Source: Parasulfuritortus sp037439465 (GTDB lineage: Bacteria > Pseudomonadota > Gammaproteobacteria > Burkholderiales > Thiobacillaceae). From it: a stretch of 64,000 nucleotides of DNA. The notes under the pieces are model-generated. The model saw only the letters and a list, made by a program, of their open reading frames with translations, had not been told where the DNA came from and did not search any database. How positions within the stretch are numbered: position 1 is the first letter of the stretch; each line of letters opens with the position of its first letter. The DNA lies in assembly GCA_037439465.1 (NCBI GenBank), contig JBBIVX010000004.1:62001-126000 (forward strand), in the 5' to 3' direction. Position numbers and translations under genes: made by a program. Positions 1-8,394 of this stretch are shown one piece after another.

Positions 1-1026
1 GTCCTCGACCGTGAATTCGCCAGTTGTGCCACCGGTCAGCATACGCCCGTCATGCTCTGGGGCGCCCCCGGCGTCGGCAAGTCGCAGATCATCGCCGGCA
101 TTGCCGCCCGACATGGTGTCCCGCTCATCGACATACGCCTGTCGCAGATGGAACCCACCGACCTGCGCGGCATTCCCTTCCGCAGAGGCGACAACGTCGA
201 GTGGTCGGTACCGTCCATGTTGCCGGATGCCGAGCGCCACGGGCCAAGCGGCATTCTCTTCCTGGATGAGATCAACGCCGCGCCGCCGACGGTATCGGCG
301 GCCGCCTATCAACTGATCCTGGACCGTCGTCTGGGCGATTACAGCATTCCCCACGGCTGGGCCATCTTCGCCGCCGGCAACAGGCAGGGCGACCGTGGCG
401 TCACCTACGCCATGCCGGCGCCGCTCGCCAACCGCTTCACCCACTACGAGGTGGAACCGAACCTGGATGACTGGATAGATTGGGCGCTGAGGCAGGATAT
501 CGACGACCGTGTCATGGGCTTTTTGCGTTTTCGTCCGGATTTGTTGTTCGACTACGATGCCGCCCACAATCCGGTGGCCTTTCCCAGCCCGCGCTCCTGG
601 GAGTTTGCACATCGGGCATTGCACAAATTCGCCGATCGTCCCGACCTGTTGTCCGATGCCCTGCAAGCCTGTGTCGGCCCGGCCTGCGGTGTCGAACTGA
701 AGGCCTTCATCGACAATATGGAGAACCTGCCTGACATCGATGCCATCCTGGCCGGCCGCGAGACCGGTGTGCCCAAGAGCGTCGATCTGCAATATGGCGT
801 CGCCGCGGCCCTGGTGCGGCGGGCGAGGGAGTCGGCGGGCGAGCCGGCCAAGCTTGCCAACATACTCAACTATGCGCGCAATTTCCCGCAGCGCGAGATG
901 GGCGTCATGCTGGTCACCGACCTGCACCGTGCGGTGGGCAAGCCGCTGTTCGACATCCCCGAATTCGTGACCTGGGCGAATGGCGTGGCGGAACTGATGC
1001 TGTATGACTTCAAGCCCAGTGAGTGA
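1..1026 (+). CDS. MoxR-family AAA+ ATPase (5' end outside window)
   Basis: The reading frame is open from base 1, so the gene begins upstream. Walker A (GAPGVGKS, nt 60-83), Walker B (ILFLDEIN, about nt 250-275) and a sensor-1 type stretch (AAGNRQGD) are visible. These mark a MoxR/AAA_5-type ATPase. Such proteins work as chaperone-like remodelling ATPases, usually with a VWA-domain partner, often in cofactor insertion or complex maturation. The next gene is such a partner and overlaps this one by 23 bp, so the two are very likely co-translated and work together in the cytoplasm. The substrate cannot be told from the sequence. Confidence 0.85.
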   Translation, partial: VLDREFASCATGQHTPVMLWGAPGVGKSQIIAGIAARHGVPLIDIRLSQMEPTDLRGIPFRRGDNVEWSVPSMLPDAERHGPSGILFLDEINAAPPTVSAAAYQLILDRRLGDYSIPHGWAIFAAGNRQGDRGVTYAMPAPLANRFTHYEVEPNLDDWIDWALRQDIDDRVMGFLRFRPDLLFDYDAAHNPVAFPSPRSWEFAHRALHKFADRPDLLSDALQACVGPACGVELKAFIDNMENLPDIDAILAGRETGVPKSVDLQYGVAAALVRRARESAGEPAKLANILNYARNFPQREMGVMLVTDLHRAVGKPLFDIPEFVTWANGVAELMLYDFKPSE

Positions 1027-2278
1027 GGAGTGGGGTGTGAGGCGTGAGGGTGGGCGCGATATTGCCGTCATCGAAACCAAGCTCGCCGCCGCGCGCACCC
1101 GGCTGATACTGGACAAGCCATTCCTGGGGGCGTTGGTGATGCACCTGCCGCTCAAGGCGACGGAGGAGGATTGGTGCGAGACCACGGCCACCGATGCCCG
1201 CCATTTCTATTACAACCCGGCCTATATTGCCCGCCTGACCCTGACGCAGACGCAGTTCGTGCTGGCGCACGAGGCCATGCACTGCGCCCTGTCCCATTTT
1301 TTCCGCCGCAATCATCGGCAGAAGCATCGCTGGGATGTGGCCTGTGACTATGCGGTGAACATGATCCTCGACGACGAACGCATGGCCGGCCCCGACGAGG
1401 CGCTGATGAGTGCCGCCTATCGTGGCCTGACTGCCGAAGAGATTTACCCGCTGTTGCATGAAGACCCGCCCGAGGAGACGCTGGACCAGCACCTGTTTGA
1501 CGACTCGGGCAGTGGCCAGGGCGGCGAAGGGGAGCCGGAAGACAATGCCGCGCAGGGGGAAACGGCCCCGCCGCCGGCTAGTGACAAGGATGGGGAGGGC
1601 GCCGAAGGCCAGGCCGGCGAGGGTGAACAGGCGCCGCCTCTGCCCCTGGACCTGCAGCAACTCGACGAACAATGGCGGGGACGTCTCGCCGCTGCCGCCC
1701 AGGCGGCTCGCCAAGCCGGAAAACTGTCATCATCGATGCAGCGTCTGGTGGACGACCTGCTGGCCCCGCAACTGCCCTGGCGGGCATTGCTTGCCCGTTA
1801 CATGATGAACGTGGCGCGCGACGATTACAGTTTTCAGCGCACTTCCAGACGGGAGGGCGAAGCCATGATGCCCCGCCTATACAGTCAGGGCGTGCGGGTG
1901 GTGGTGGTGGTTGACAGCAGTGGCTCGGTGACGGATGAAGAGTTGCGCGAATTCATGGCCGAGATCGATGCCCTCAAGGGCCAGGTCCGGGCCGAGATCA
2001 CGCTCCATGCCTGCGACGATAAGCTGGCTCCTGACGGTCCATGGAAGTTCGAACAATGGCAGGCACTGACCCTGCCGGCAGGTCTGACGGGCGGCGGCGG
2101 CACCGATTTCCGGCCGGTGTTCGACTGGCTGGAACGGGAGCCGGTAGCGCCGGATCTGCTCGTGTACTTCACCGACGCCGAAGGCCGTTTCCCCGCCGCT
2201 GAACCGGCATTTCCTGTGGCCTGGCTGGTCAAGGGAAAGGCGCCGGTGCCCTTCGGCATCCGCCTCCAGTTGAATTAA
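1004..2278 (+). CDS. VWA-like domain protein with HExxH motif (DUF2201-type putative metallopeptidase)
   Basis: This 424-residue protein has three parts. The N-terminal region carries HEAMH at about residues 89-93, the zinc-protease HExxH pattern of the DUF2201/putative metallopeptidase family. A low-complexity acidic Gly/Glu/Ala linker covers about residues 165-215. A C-terminal VWA-like domain has the MIDAS-type DSSGS motif near residue 303. It follows the MoxR-type ATPase with overlap, the classic MoxR-VWA pairing. The first codons (nt 1004-1050) are an odd GTGAG-rich stretch, so the real start may be GTG at 1019 or 1037. Its 3' end overlaps the convergent GGDEF-EAL gene by 4 bp. Whether it has protease activity is unknown. 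Confidence 0.8.
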   Translation: MTSSPVSEEWGVRREGGRDIAVIETKLAAARTRLILDKPFLGALVMHLPLKATEEDWCETTATDARHFYYNPAYIARLTLTQTQFVLAHEAMHCALSHFFRRNHRQKHRWDVACDYAVNMILDDERMAGPDEALMSAAYRGLTAEEIYPLLHEDPPEETLDQHLFDDSGSGQGGEGEPEDNAAQGETAPPPASDKDGEGAEGQAGEGEQAPPLPLDLQQLDEQWRGRLAAAAQAARQAGKLSSSMQRLVDDLLAPQLPWRALLARYMMNVARDDYSFQRTSRREGEAMMPRLYSQGVRVVVVVDSSGSVTDEELREFMAEIDALKGQVRAEITLHACDDKLAPDGPWKFEQWQALTLPAGLTGGGGTDFRPVFDWLEREPVAPDLLVYFTDAEGRFPAAEPAFPVAWLVKGKAPVPFGIRLQLN

Positions 2279-5190
2279 CCGGCCACCAGCTTGAGCTGGC
2301 GGAAGATCGGGAAGTGTTTCTGGAAATCTTCCGCCGGCACGGGCGGGGCGAAGAAATAACCCTGTGTCAGAAAATATTGCCCGTTCGCGCTGGCCTTCAA
2401 AATTTCCAGTTGGCTGAGTGTTTCCACCCCTTCCGCCACCACCTCCAGGCCCAGGCTGCTGGCCAACACCAGGATGGCCTGCACCACCAGGGTATCGTCG
2501 GCTCGGCTGCCGAGGCCGTCGATGAATGACTTGTCGATCTTGAGTACGTCCACCGGGAAACGTTTGAGGTAAGCAAGCGACGAATAGCCGGTACCGAAAT
2601 CGTCGATGGCGATCCGACAGCCAAGCCGTTTCAAGGCATCCATGGTGGCCTGCCCCTGGGCCGCGTCTTCCATCACTGCAGATTCGGTGATTTCCAGTTC
2701 AAGAGCGTCGCCCGGCAGGCCGAATTCGTGCAGACAGGCGGCAACTTTTTCCAGCAGGCCTTCCTGGCGGAACTGTATGGCGGACAGGTTCACCGACACC
2801 CGCATGTCGGCGGCGAAGTCGTCCCGCCATTGCCGACATTGCCGGCAGCTTTCGCGCAGGGCGAAGTCGCCCAGGCGGGTGATGAGGCCGCTCTTTTCCG
2901 CGATCGGGATGAAGCGGTTGGGCGGTATCCAGCCGAGCGTCCGGGAATTCCAGCGCATGAGCGCCTCGGCGGCGACGGCGCGGCCATCGGGCGTGACCTG
3001 GGGCTGGTAGAAAAGGGAGAGCTCGCCGGCGTCGAGGGCATAGCGCAAGGCTCCCTCGATGCGCATGCTGTCGGCGACATTGCTGGCCATGTCACTGGTG
3101 AAGAACTGGAAATTGTTGCGGCCGTTCTCCTTGGCGCGGTACATGGCCACATCGGCATATTTGAGCAAGACATCCGCCGTGTTGCCGTCGGTCGGCCAGA
3201 AAGTGATTCCCAGGCTGGCGCCGCTGGTAACGTCATAGCCTTCGACCTTATAGGGCAGCGACAGGGAGGCGATGATCTCGGACGCCAATCGGGCCATTTC
3301 CTGTGGACCCTGGGCATCCATCAGAATGAGCGCAAACTCGTCGCCACCCAGCCGGGCAACCGTGTCGGACTCGCGCACGCACTGTTGCAGGCGGCGCGCC
3401 ACCTCGATCAGCAGTTGATCGCCGGCAGCGTGCCCGAGGGTGTCGTTGATGCTCTTGAAGTTGTCCAGGTCGGCGTATATCAGGGCCAACAACTTGTTTT
3501 CGCGATGCATCTGGGCCAGCGCCTGGCTGAGCCGGTCATGGAACAGTATGCGGTTGGGCAGATGGGTGAGAGGATCGAAGTAGGCCAGGCTGGAGAGCCG
3601 CGCACGGGCATCCGCCAGCTCCGAGATATCGGAGGCGATGCCAACATAAAGCAAATCGCCACGTTCGGTATGGACGGCGTCGATATTGATCCATTGGGTA
3701 TAAAGCTCGCCGTTTCTGCGCCGATTGCGTAGCTCGCCCTGCCAGCGGCCGCTTTCGGTAAGACTCGACCACATCGTCCGATAGAAGGCCGTATCCTGCT
3801 TATCGGATTGCAACAGGCGCGGATTGGCGCCTACAAGCTCTTCCTCGCGGTAGCCGGTCATGGCGCAATAGGCCGGGTTGACCCGCAATATGGTGCCGCT
3901 GGCGTCGGTAACGACGATGCCCTGCTGGCTGTTCTCGAACACCGTTTCTGCCAAACGCCGGTCTTTCTCTTCCGCCACGCGCGCGCTGATGTCCTGGAAG
4001 ACGGTGATGAAGCCGCTTTGTCCCGCCGTCTCCCAGGGGCCGGTGGTGACGAAGGCCGGGATCACCGTGCCATCGTCGCGCCGCAGATATTGCTCGCCGG
4101 CATAAACCTTGCCCTGCTTCAGCCTGCTCAGGACATCGCACCGCTCGCGCGCCATGCTGCTGCCATCGGCCTCGACGTGGATGTGGTCGCCATGCATGCT
4201 GCGGCCAATGAGGCCATTGCCATGGCAGGCCAGCAGTTGCTCCGCCATCGGGTTGGCGAAGCGTATGTGTTCCTCATCATCCACGGCAAGTACGCCGACC
4301 CGCAGGTGGTCGGTCATGTTCTTGAAGAAGGCCCCTTGTTCACCAAGGCGGCGCAGGCTGGCCAGGTGACGGTTGCCAAGACCGATCAAAACCAGCGCCA
4401 GGAGCAGGACGCCAAGCAACAGGCCCAGCCGGTAGCGGGTGGCGGAGGTCTCGGCTTGTAGCAGGCGAATGCGATTGGCTTCGGCCAGTGCTGTCAGTTG
4501 GGTATGCCCATGACCATGTACCAAAGCCTGCATGTCGTCGGCCAGGGCCGGACTCTCTTTGAGTATGACCTCGGCCAGCCCGAGCAGTCGCTTGAATTCC
4601 GGTTGCACCGCCAGCGGCAGGGTCTCGGCGCTGCGGCGCAAGGTCATGGGCAGCCGGTATTGGCCGGGTGCGCTCAAGCCTGATTCCCCCAGTGCCTGCT
4701 CGACGAGCAGCTTGTTCAGTTCTATCAGGTCGTCATCCAGGTCGTCTCCTGATTTATGCGGTTGTTGGTGCAGGTGCTGGAGCACCCGGCCGATTTCGCT
4801 CTGGAAAAGGTGCAGGGCGTTGCGGACCTCGGCATTACGGCGCTTAAAGTCGTTCCAGTGTGTTTCCCGGCCGTCCATGCCTTGCTGCAATCGCTGCCAG
4901 TAGTCCAGAAGTTCCGGTATGTCTCGCAGATCAGGCCCCAACGCGTTCAGGCCGATCCTGATCCGCTCCATCCACATGTTGCCCTCGTCGTAATTGCTGC
5001 TGATGCCATGGCGGTAGCCGATCACCAGCTCACGCAAGCGGCTTTCCGCCAGATGCAGGCGCTCTGCCTGACCGCGGATGGCTTCGTGTCTCTCGACGTG
5101 GCCGGAAACGCCGGGCCAGAGCAGGGCGGCGAAGAGGATGATGGCGGCGATTAGGCCGGCCGCCAGCGGATAACGGGGTATCCGCTGCAT
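2275..5190 (-). CDS. Membrane PAS-PAS-GGDEF-EAL c-di-GMP signalling protein
   Basis: About 971 residues. An N-terminal TM helix (about 9-27) is followed by a long, almost wholly helical periplasmic region (about 30-250, resembling the DAHL sensor type) and a second TM (about 255-272). Then come two PAS domains, GGDEF with an intact active motif (ARLGGDEFAL) and EAL with intact signatures (EALMRW, DDFGTGYSS, AEGVET). Both the diguanylate cyclase and phosphodiesterase halves look competent. The start is best taken as ATG at 5190, which forms a TGATG overlap with the stop of the upstream cytochrome c peroxidase; GTG at 5193 is an in-frame alternative. The overlap implies co-translation, suggesting that the sensed signal is periplasmic and redox or peroxide related. 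That last point is inference. Confidence 0.9.
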   Translation of the reverse strand: MQRIPRYPLAAGLIAAIILFAALLWPGVSGHVERHEAIRGQAERLHLAESRLRELVIGYRHGISSNYDEGNMWMERIRIGLNALGPDLRDIPELLDYWQRLQQGMDGRETHWNDFKRRNAEVRNALHLFQSEIGRVLQHLHQQPHKSGDDLDDDLIELNKLLVEQALGESGLSAPGQYRLPMTLRRSAETLPLAVQPEFKRLLGLAEVILKESPALADDMQALVHGHGHTQLTALAEANRIRLLQAETSATRYRLGLLLGVLLLALVLIGLGNRHLASLRRLGEQGAFFKNMTDHLRVGVLAVDDEEHIRFANPMAEQLLACHGNGLIGRSMHGDHIHVEADGSSMARERCDVLSRLKQGKVYAGEQYLRRDDGTVIPAFVTTGPWETAGQSGFITVFQDISARVAEEKDRRLAETVFENSQQGIVVTDASGTILRVNPAYCAMTGYREEELVGANPRLLQSDKQDTAFYRTMWSSLTESGRWQGELRNRRRNGELYTQWINIDAVHTERGDLLYVGIASDISELADARARLSSLAYFDPLTHLPNRILFHDRLSQALAQMHRENKLLALIYADLDNFKSINDTLGHAAGDQLLIEVARRLQQCVRESDTVARLGGDEFALILMDAQGPQEMARLASEIIASLSLPYKVEGYDVTSGASLGITFWPTDGNTADVLLKYADVAMYRAKENGRNNFQFFTSDMASNVADSMRIEGALRYALDAGELSLFYQPQVTPDGRAVAAEALMRWNSRTLGWIPPNRFIPIAEKSGLITRLGDFALRESCRQCRQWRDDFAADMRVSVNLSAIQFRQEGLLEKVAACLHEFGLPGDALELEITESAVMEDAAQGQATMDALKRLGCRIAIDDFGTGYSSLAYLKRFPVDVLKIDKSFIDGLGSRADDTLVVQAILVLASSLGLEVVAEGVETLSQLEILKASANGQYFLTQGYFFAPPVPAEDFQKHFPIFRQLKLVAG

Positions 5191-6200
5191 CACGATGTTT
5201 CCTGGAGACGACCGGTCAGGCTGCGCAGGAAGGCCAGCAGCCGCTCGGTATCGCGGTCATTCAGTTGCACACCGAGCTGGTAGCGGGCGATGGTGCGCAC
5301 GGTTTCATCCAGTGTGGCGATGGAACCATCATGCAGATAGGGCGCCGTCAAGGCAATGTTGCGCAGGGTGGGAACCTTGAATACATAGCGATCCTCGGCG
5401 CGGCCGGTTACGTTGAAGCGTCCAAGATCGAACTTACCCGGCGGCACGCCGCGCTCGGCGAAAAAATCGGCCATGACGCCCATGCTGGCATACATATTGC
5501 CGCCGAGATTGACGCCCTGATGGCAGGCGATGCAGCCAAGGCTGCGGAACAGCTCGGCGCCTTCACGGGCCTCGCTGTTGAGGGCGTCACGTTCTCCCTG
5601 CAGGTAGCGGTCATAGGCGGAACCGGGTGTGATCAGGCTGCGTTCGAACTCTGCAATCGCGTCGACAATGTGGTCCGGGCGCACTCCCTCCGGCCAGAGC
5701 GCCCGGAATTCCTCCACCAGGGCCGCATCAGTACGCAGTTTGGCGGTAATTTCCTGCCAGTTGGAGGCCATCTCTCTCGGGTTGTGTATTGGTCCTGCCA
5801 CCTGTTCTTCCAGGGAGGCGGCGCGTCCGTCCCAGAATTGGCGGAAATTGAAGCCGCTATTGAATACGGTGGGGCTGTTCAGCCCCCCCGCCCTGCCTTG
5901 AAAGCCGATGGCGACGCGGCGGCCATCGCTTCCGCCCATCCTGAGGTCATGGCAGGAGCTGCAGGCCAGGCTATTGTCGTGGGACAGGCGGCGATCATGA
6001 AAAAGCTTGCGGCCGAGGGCGACCTTGCGCGTATCCAGCGAGAGCTGGCGCGGAATGGGCGTGATCGGTTGGTCGGTGGCGGGAGGGAGATAAAAGACCG
6101 TCTCGGCGGCGAGCTGATCATGTTCGGCGAGCAGTCGCCAGCCGACTGCCAGTGCCAGCAGCAACGCCACCGCAATCATCCAGGTTTGTTGCAAACGCAT
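5190..6200 (-). CDS. Diheme cytochrome c peroxidase (CcpA/MauG superfamily)
   Basis: 336 residues. An N-terminal hydrophobic segment (about 8-22) acts as a signal or anchor for periplasmic export. Two CxxCH haem-binding motifs are present: CSSCH (80-84) and CIACH (223-227). Conserved family stretches include NSPTVFN, FWDGRA and, near the C terminus, PTLRNI followed by APYLHDG. The family reduces periplasmic hydrogen peroxide with electrons from small c-type cytochromes; MauG relatives instead modify partner proteins. The gene overlaps the following GGDEF-EAL gene in a TGATG junction, so the pair is one transcriptional unit. A specific subfamily assignment is not possible by eye. Confidence 0.9.
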   Translation of the reverse strand: MRLQQTWMIAVALLLALAVGWRLLAEHDQLAAETVFYLPPATDQPITPIPRQLSLDTRKVALGRKLFHDRRLSHDNSLACSSCHDLRMGGSDGRRVAIGFQGRAGGLNSPTVFNSGFNFRQFWDGRAASLEEQVAGPIHNPREMASNWQEITAKLRTDAALVEEFRALWPEGVRPDHIVDAIAEFERSLITPGSAYDRYLQGERDALNSEAREGAELFRSLGCIACHQGVNLGGNMYASMGVMADFFAERGVPPGKFDLGRFNVTGRAEDRYVFKVPTLRNIALTAPYLHDGSIATLDETVRTIARYQLGVQLNDRDTERLLAFLRSLTGRLQETS

Positions 6201-6246
6201 CCAATGGCTCCCCCGTTGCCGTCATATCGGCAGCCGGGGGAATATC

Positions 6247-6350
6247 TTTAACCCAGATTGTTCATCAGGACGCACGATGAAGACGCCGAAAACCGACCGC
6301 CAGGGCGGGCGTAGGCCCGTGGGGCTGTCTAATGGACAATCCGGGTTTTA
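6247..6350. repeat. MITE-like inverted-repeat element
   Basis: About 104 bp between the FecR-like gene and the peroxidase gene. The two ends are imperfect inverted repeats: the left end at 6247-6268 and the reverse complement of 6329-6350 match at about 18 of 22 positions. They share the core AACCC(A/G)GATTGT(T/C)CAT. No ORF with transposase character lies inside. This looks like a small non-autonomous element or the paired ends of a decayed insertion sequence. Similar half-motifs (ATGGACAATC) occur near 53120 and 61813. Confidence 0.5.
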
Positions 6351-6384
6351 ATGCAGGGGCGCCGGCCGCGATGGTGCAGGATGC

Positions 6385-8214
6385 CTACCACTTCCAGGGC
6401 TGGACGTGGAAACCGACGGCGGGACTCTTGCCGCCTACCTCGCCGTTTTCGCCCAAGGCGATGATGCGCACCCAATATTGTCCAGGCTGCGGCCAGATCA
6501 GGCGAGAGGAGTTGCTTTCTTCCTTGTGGCGGAACAGCGGTTTCTTGAATTGGGCGTCCTGGGCGAACTCCAGCCGGTAGGCCGGGGCGGAACCTTTCCA
6601 GCTTAATTCCAGGGCATCCTCGGTCTGGTGCACCTTGACCTCGCTGGGCGACTCGGGGGGGATGACGAGCTGCCCGATCTTGCTCCAGTCGCCGGCCTGG
6701 CCGTCGGTCTCGACACTGCGCAGCCGCCAGTAATAACGGCCGGGTTTGAGATTGAGCTTGACCTGGGTGTCCGTGAGGTGACGGCGGATCTCGGGTGCGG
6801 CGAAGTTGCGGCCTTTGTCCACTTCGAGGTCATAGGCGGTCGCCCCGGCTACGGCCGCCCAGGCAAAATGCCCGGCTGAGCCATTGTCGGTTCTCACCTC
6901 GGGCTTGGGTGCCGGCGGTGGTGGTTGTAGGCGCAGGGCTCGGGGAGGGCTCCAGCCATGTGCCTGTTTCTGTTCGTCGAGGCTGGCGAGACGCCAGTAG
7001 TACAGGCCGGGTGGCAGCCTTTCGTCATGCCGTTGTATGGCATCCAGCCGACGTTCGATCAGCGTTGCGGCGCTGAAGTCCGGGGTGGTGGCAATCTCCA
7101 GCAGGTAACCTTGCGCCCCCTCGGCGGCTGCCCACTCGAAGCGTATCGATTCGCTGCGACTGCGCTCACCATCGGCGGGGGTGGCGGCCATGGGCGGCAA
7201 CGGCCGCGCATCGAGCTCGAAGGGGTGGTCGCGGTTGAACCCTTCCAGGCCGGCCGCATCGATGGCGCGCAGACGCAGCACATAACGGCCGTCGGGCAGG
7301 GAGGTGTCCCATTTGATGGCTGGCGAGTCGGTCAGCGCATCGAGGTATATCTTCTGGAAGTCGGTATCGGCCGCCACCTGCGCGCGCCAGCGCTTGGCGC
7401 CATCCTGGGTGGTCCAGGCAAAGGCCAGCGGCAGAGCGACGACCCGCGTCGGCAGATCGGAGGCCGAAGGCGCCGGCAACAGCGGCCGCGGCGGTTGCGG
7501 CACCTTGCCGGCCTCGGCGACCGTGCCCTGGCCCTTGGCCACCAGCACTTCCTGCGACTGCGCCGCCACCCCGACGGCGCCTTCCAGCACTTCATTGCGC
7601 AGGCTTTGGCCGTCCTCGCCGACGTTGAGGCGGAAGGCGGTGCCACGCAGACCGGCCACGGCCACCGGGGTGACTACCCGGAAACCGCCGGCAGGGCCAA
7701 CCTGCTTGCTGGCGCCGGCCTCCAGCCGACCACCCTCCAGGTTGAGTTCGGTGGCGACCATGCCGGTCTTGCCATAGGCCGCCAAACGGCCGAAGGTAAG
7801 TTTGGAGGACGGTTGCTCGCTCAGCAGGGAACCATCCGCCAGCTTGAAGCTGGCAAAGCTGCCGGGGCCGGTCAGCACTGTCTCTCCGCCGCGGATTGTG
7901 TCGCCCACCGCCAGGGGGCGGAAGACGCCGTCCTGCGGTTTGATGCGCACGTTGCCTTCCTTGTGTGTTACCACGGCCGGAGCGGGGGTGACCTTGAGCA
8001 GGGCGACGGGCAGGCGGATGCGGGTGCCGCTGGGTAGACGGCGCGGGTCTGCCAGGTGGTTGGCCTGTTGCACCTTGGGCCAGTCGTTGGGATTCTTGAG
8101 ATATTGCTGCCCGATTTTTATCAGGGTATCGCCAGGGTAGGTGAGGTACAACCACTCGTCGGCCTGAGTGGGGATGGCGAGCACGCCGAGCAGAAGCAGT
8201 AATAAGCGGTGCAT
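6385..8214 (-). CDS. LysM-FecR-fibronectin-like envelope protein
   Basis: 609 residues with a signal peptide (about 1-18, cleavage near TQADE). A LysM peptidoglycan-binding domain (about 21-70) starts at WLYLTYPGDTL. A FecR-type domain (about 88-215) contains VRGG-like GDTIRGGETV and GLRGTAFR. Three or so fibronectin-III-like repeats follow, each with the pattern FxWxxxxGAxxYxLEI (about 270-600). This architecture is seen in surface or periplasmic proteins of unknown role; the LysM should hold it to the cell wall. FecR here is not next to a sigma factor or TonB receptor, so iron signalling should not be assumed. It is transcribed divergently from typA. Confidence 0.85.
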   Translation of the reverse strand: MHRLLLLLLGVLAIPTQADEWLYLTYPGDTLIKIGQQYLKNPNDWPKVQQANHLADPRRLPSGTRIRLPVALLKVTPAPAVVTHKEGNVRIKPQDGVFRPLAVGDTIRGGETVLTGPGSFASFKLADGSLLSEQPSSKLTFGRLAAYGKTGMVATELNLEGGRLEAGASKQVGPAGGFRVVTPVAVAGLRGTAFRLNVGEDGQSLRNEVLEGAVGVAAQSQEVLVAKGQGTVAEAGKVPQPPRPLLPAPSASDLPTRVVALPLAFAWTTQDGAKRWRAQVAADTDFQKIYLDALTDSPAIKWDTSLPDGRYVLRLRAIDAAGLEGFNRDHPFELDARPLPPMAATPADGERSRSESIRFEWAAAEGAQGYLLEIATTPDFSAATLIERRLDAIQRHDERLPPGLYYWRLASLDEQKQAHGWSPPRALRLQPPPPAPKPEVRTDNGSAGHFAWAAVAGATAYDLEVDKGRNFAAPEIRRHLTDTQVKLNLKPGRYYWRLRSVETDGQAGDWSKIGQLVIPPESPSEVKVHQTEDALELSWKGSAPAYRLEFAQDAQFKKPLFRHKEESNSSRLIWPQPGQYWVRIIALGENGEVGGKSPAVGFHVQPWKW

Positions 8215-8359
8215 GATCAGGTCTCGAGGCCAAGTTTGGAGCGGTCACTCGTCATTTTATGCGACCGGGAGGCGGGGCGGATGGTAAAAGTGTTAGGGAA
8301 AACATGGGAGGTGCGTACTTAAGGCGCCCTAAGGCCGGTCGGGGAGGGAGGGGGCGGCG

Positions 8360-8368
8360 TGCTAAAAT
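8360..8368 (+). promoter_or_regulatory. Extended -10 element for typA
   Basis: TGCTAAAAT forms a good extended -10 (TGnTAAAAT) 27 bases before the chosen typA start. It is followed by a run of eight T. No convincing -35 was found, which is acceptable for extended -10 promoters. Confidence 0.5.
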
Positions 8369-8394
8369 CCTTTTTTTTGAAATTACCGATATTC

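Noticed and set aside
8359..8394. Upstream GTG start for typA
   Set aside because: It would add 12 residues translated from the T-tract and promoter; the family start is MSRALRNIAI at 8395.
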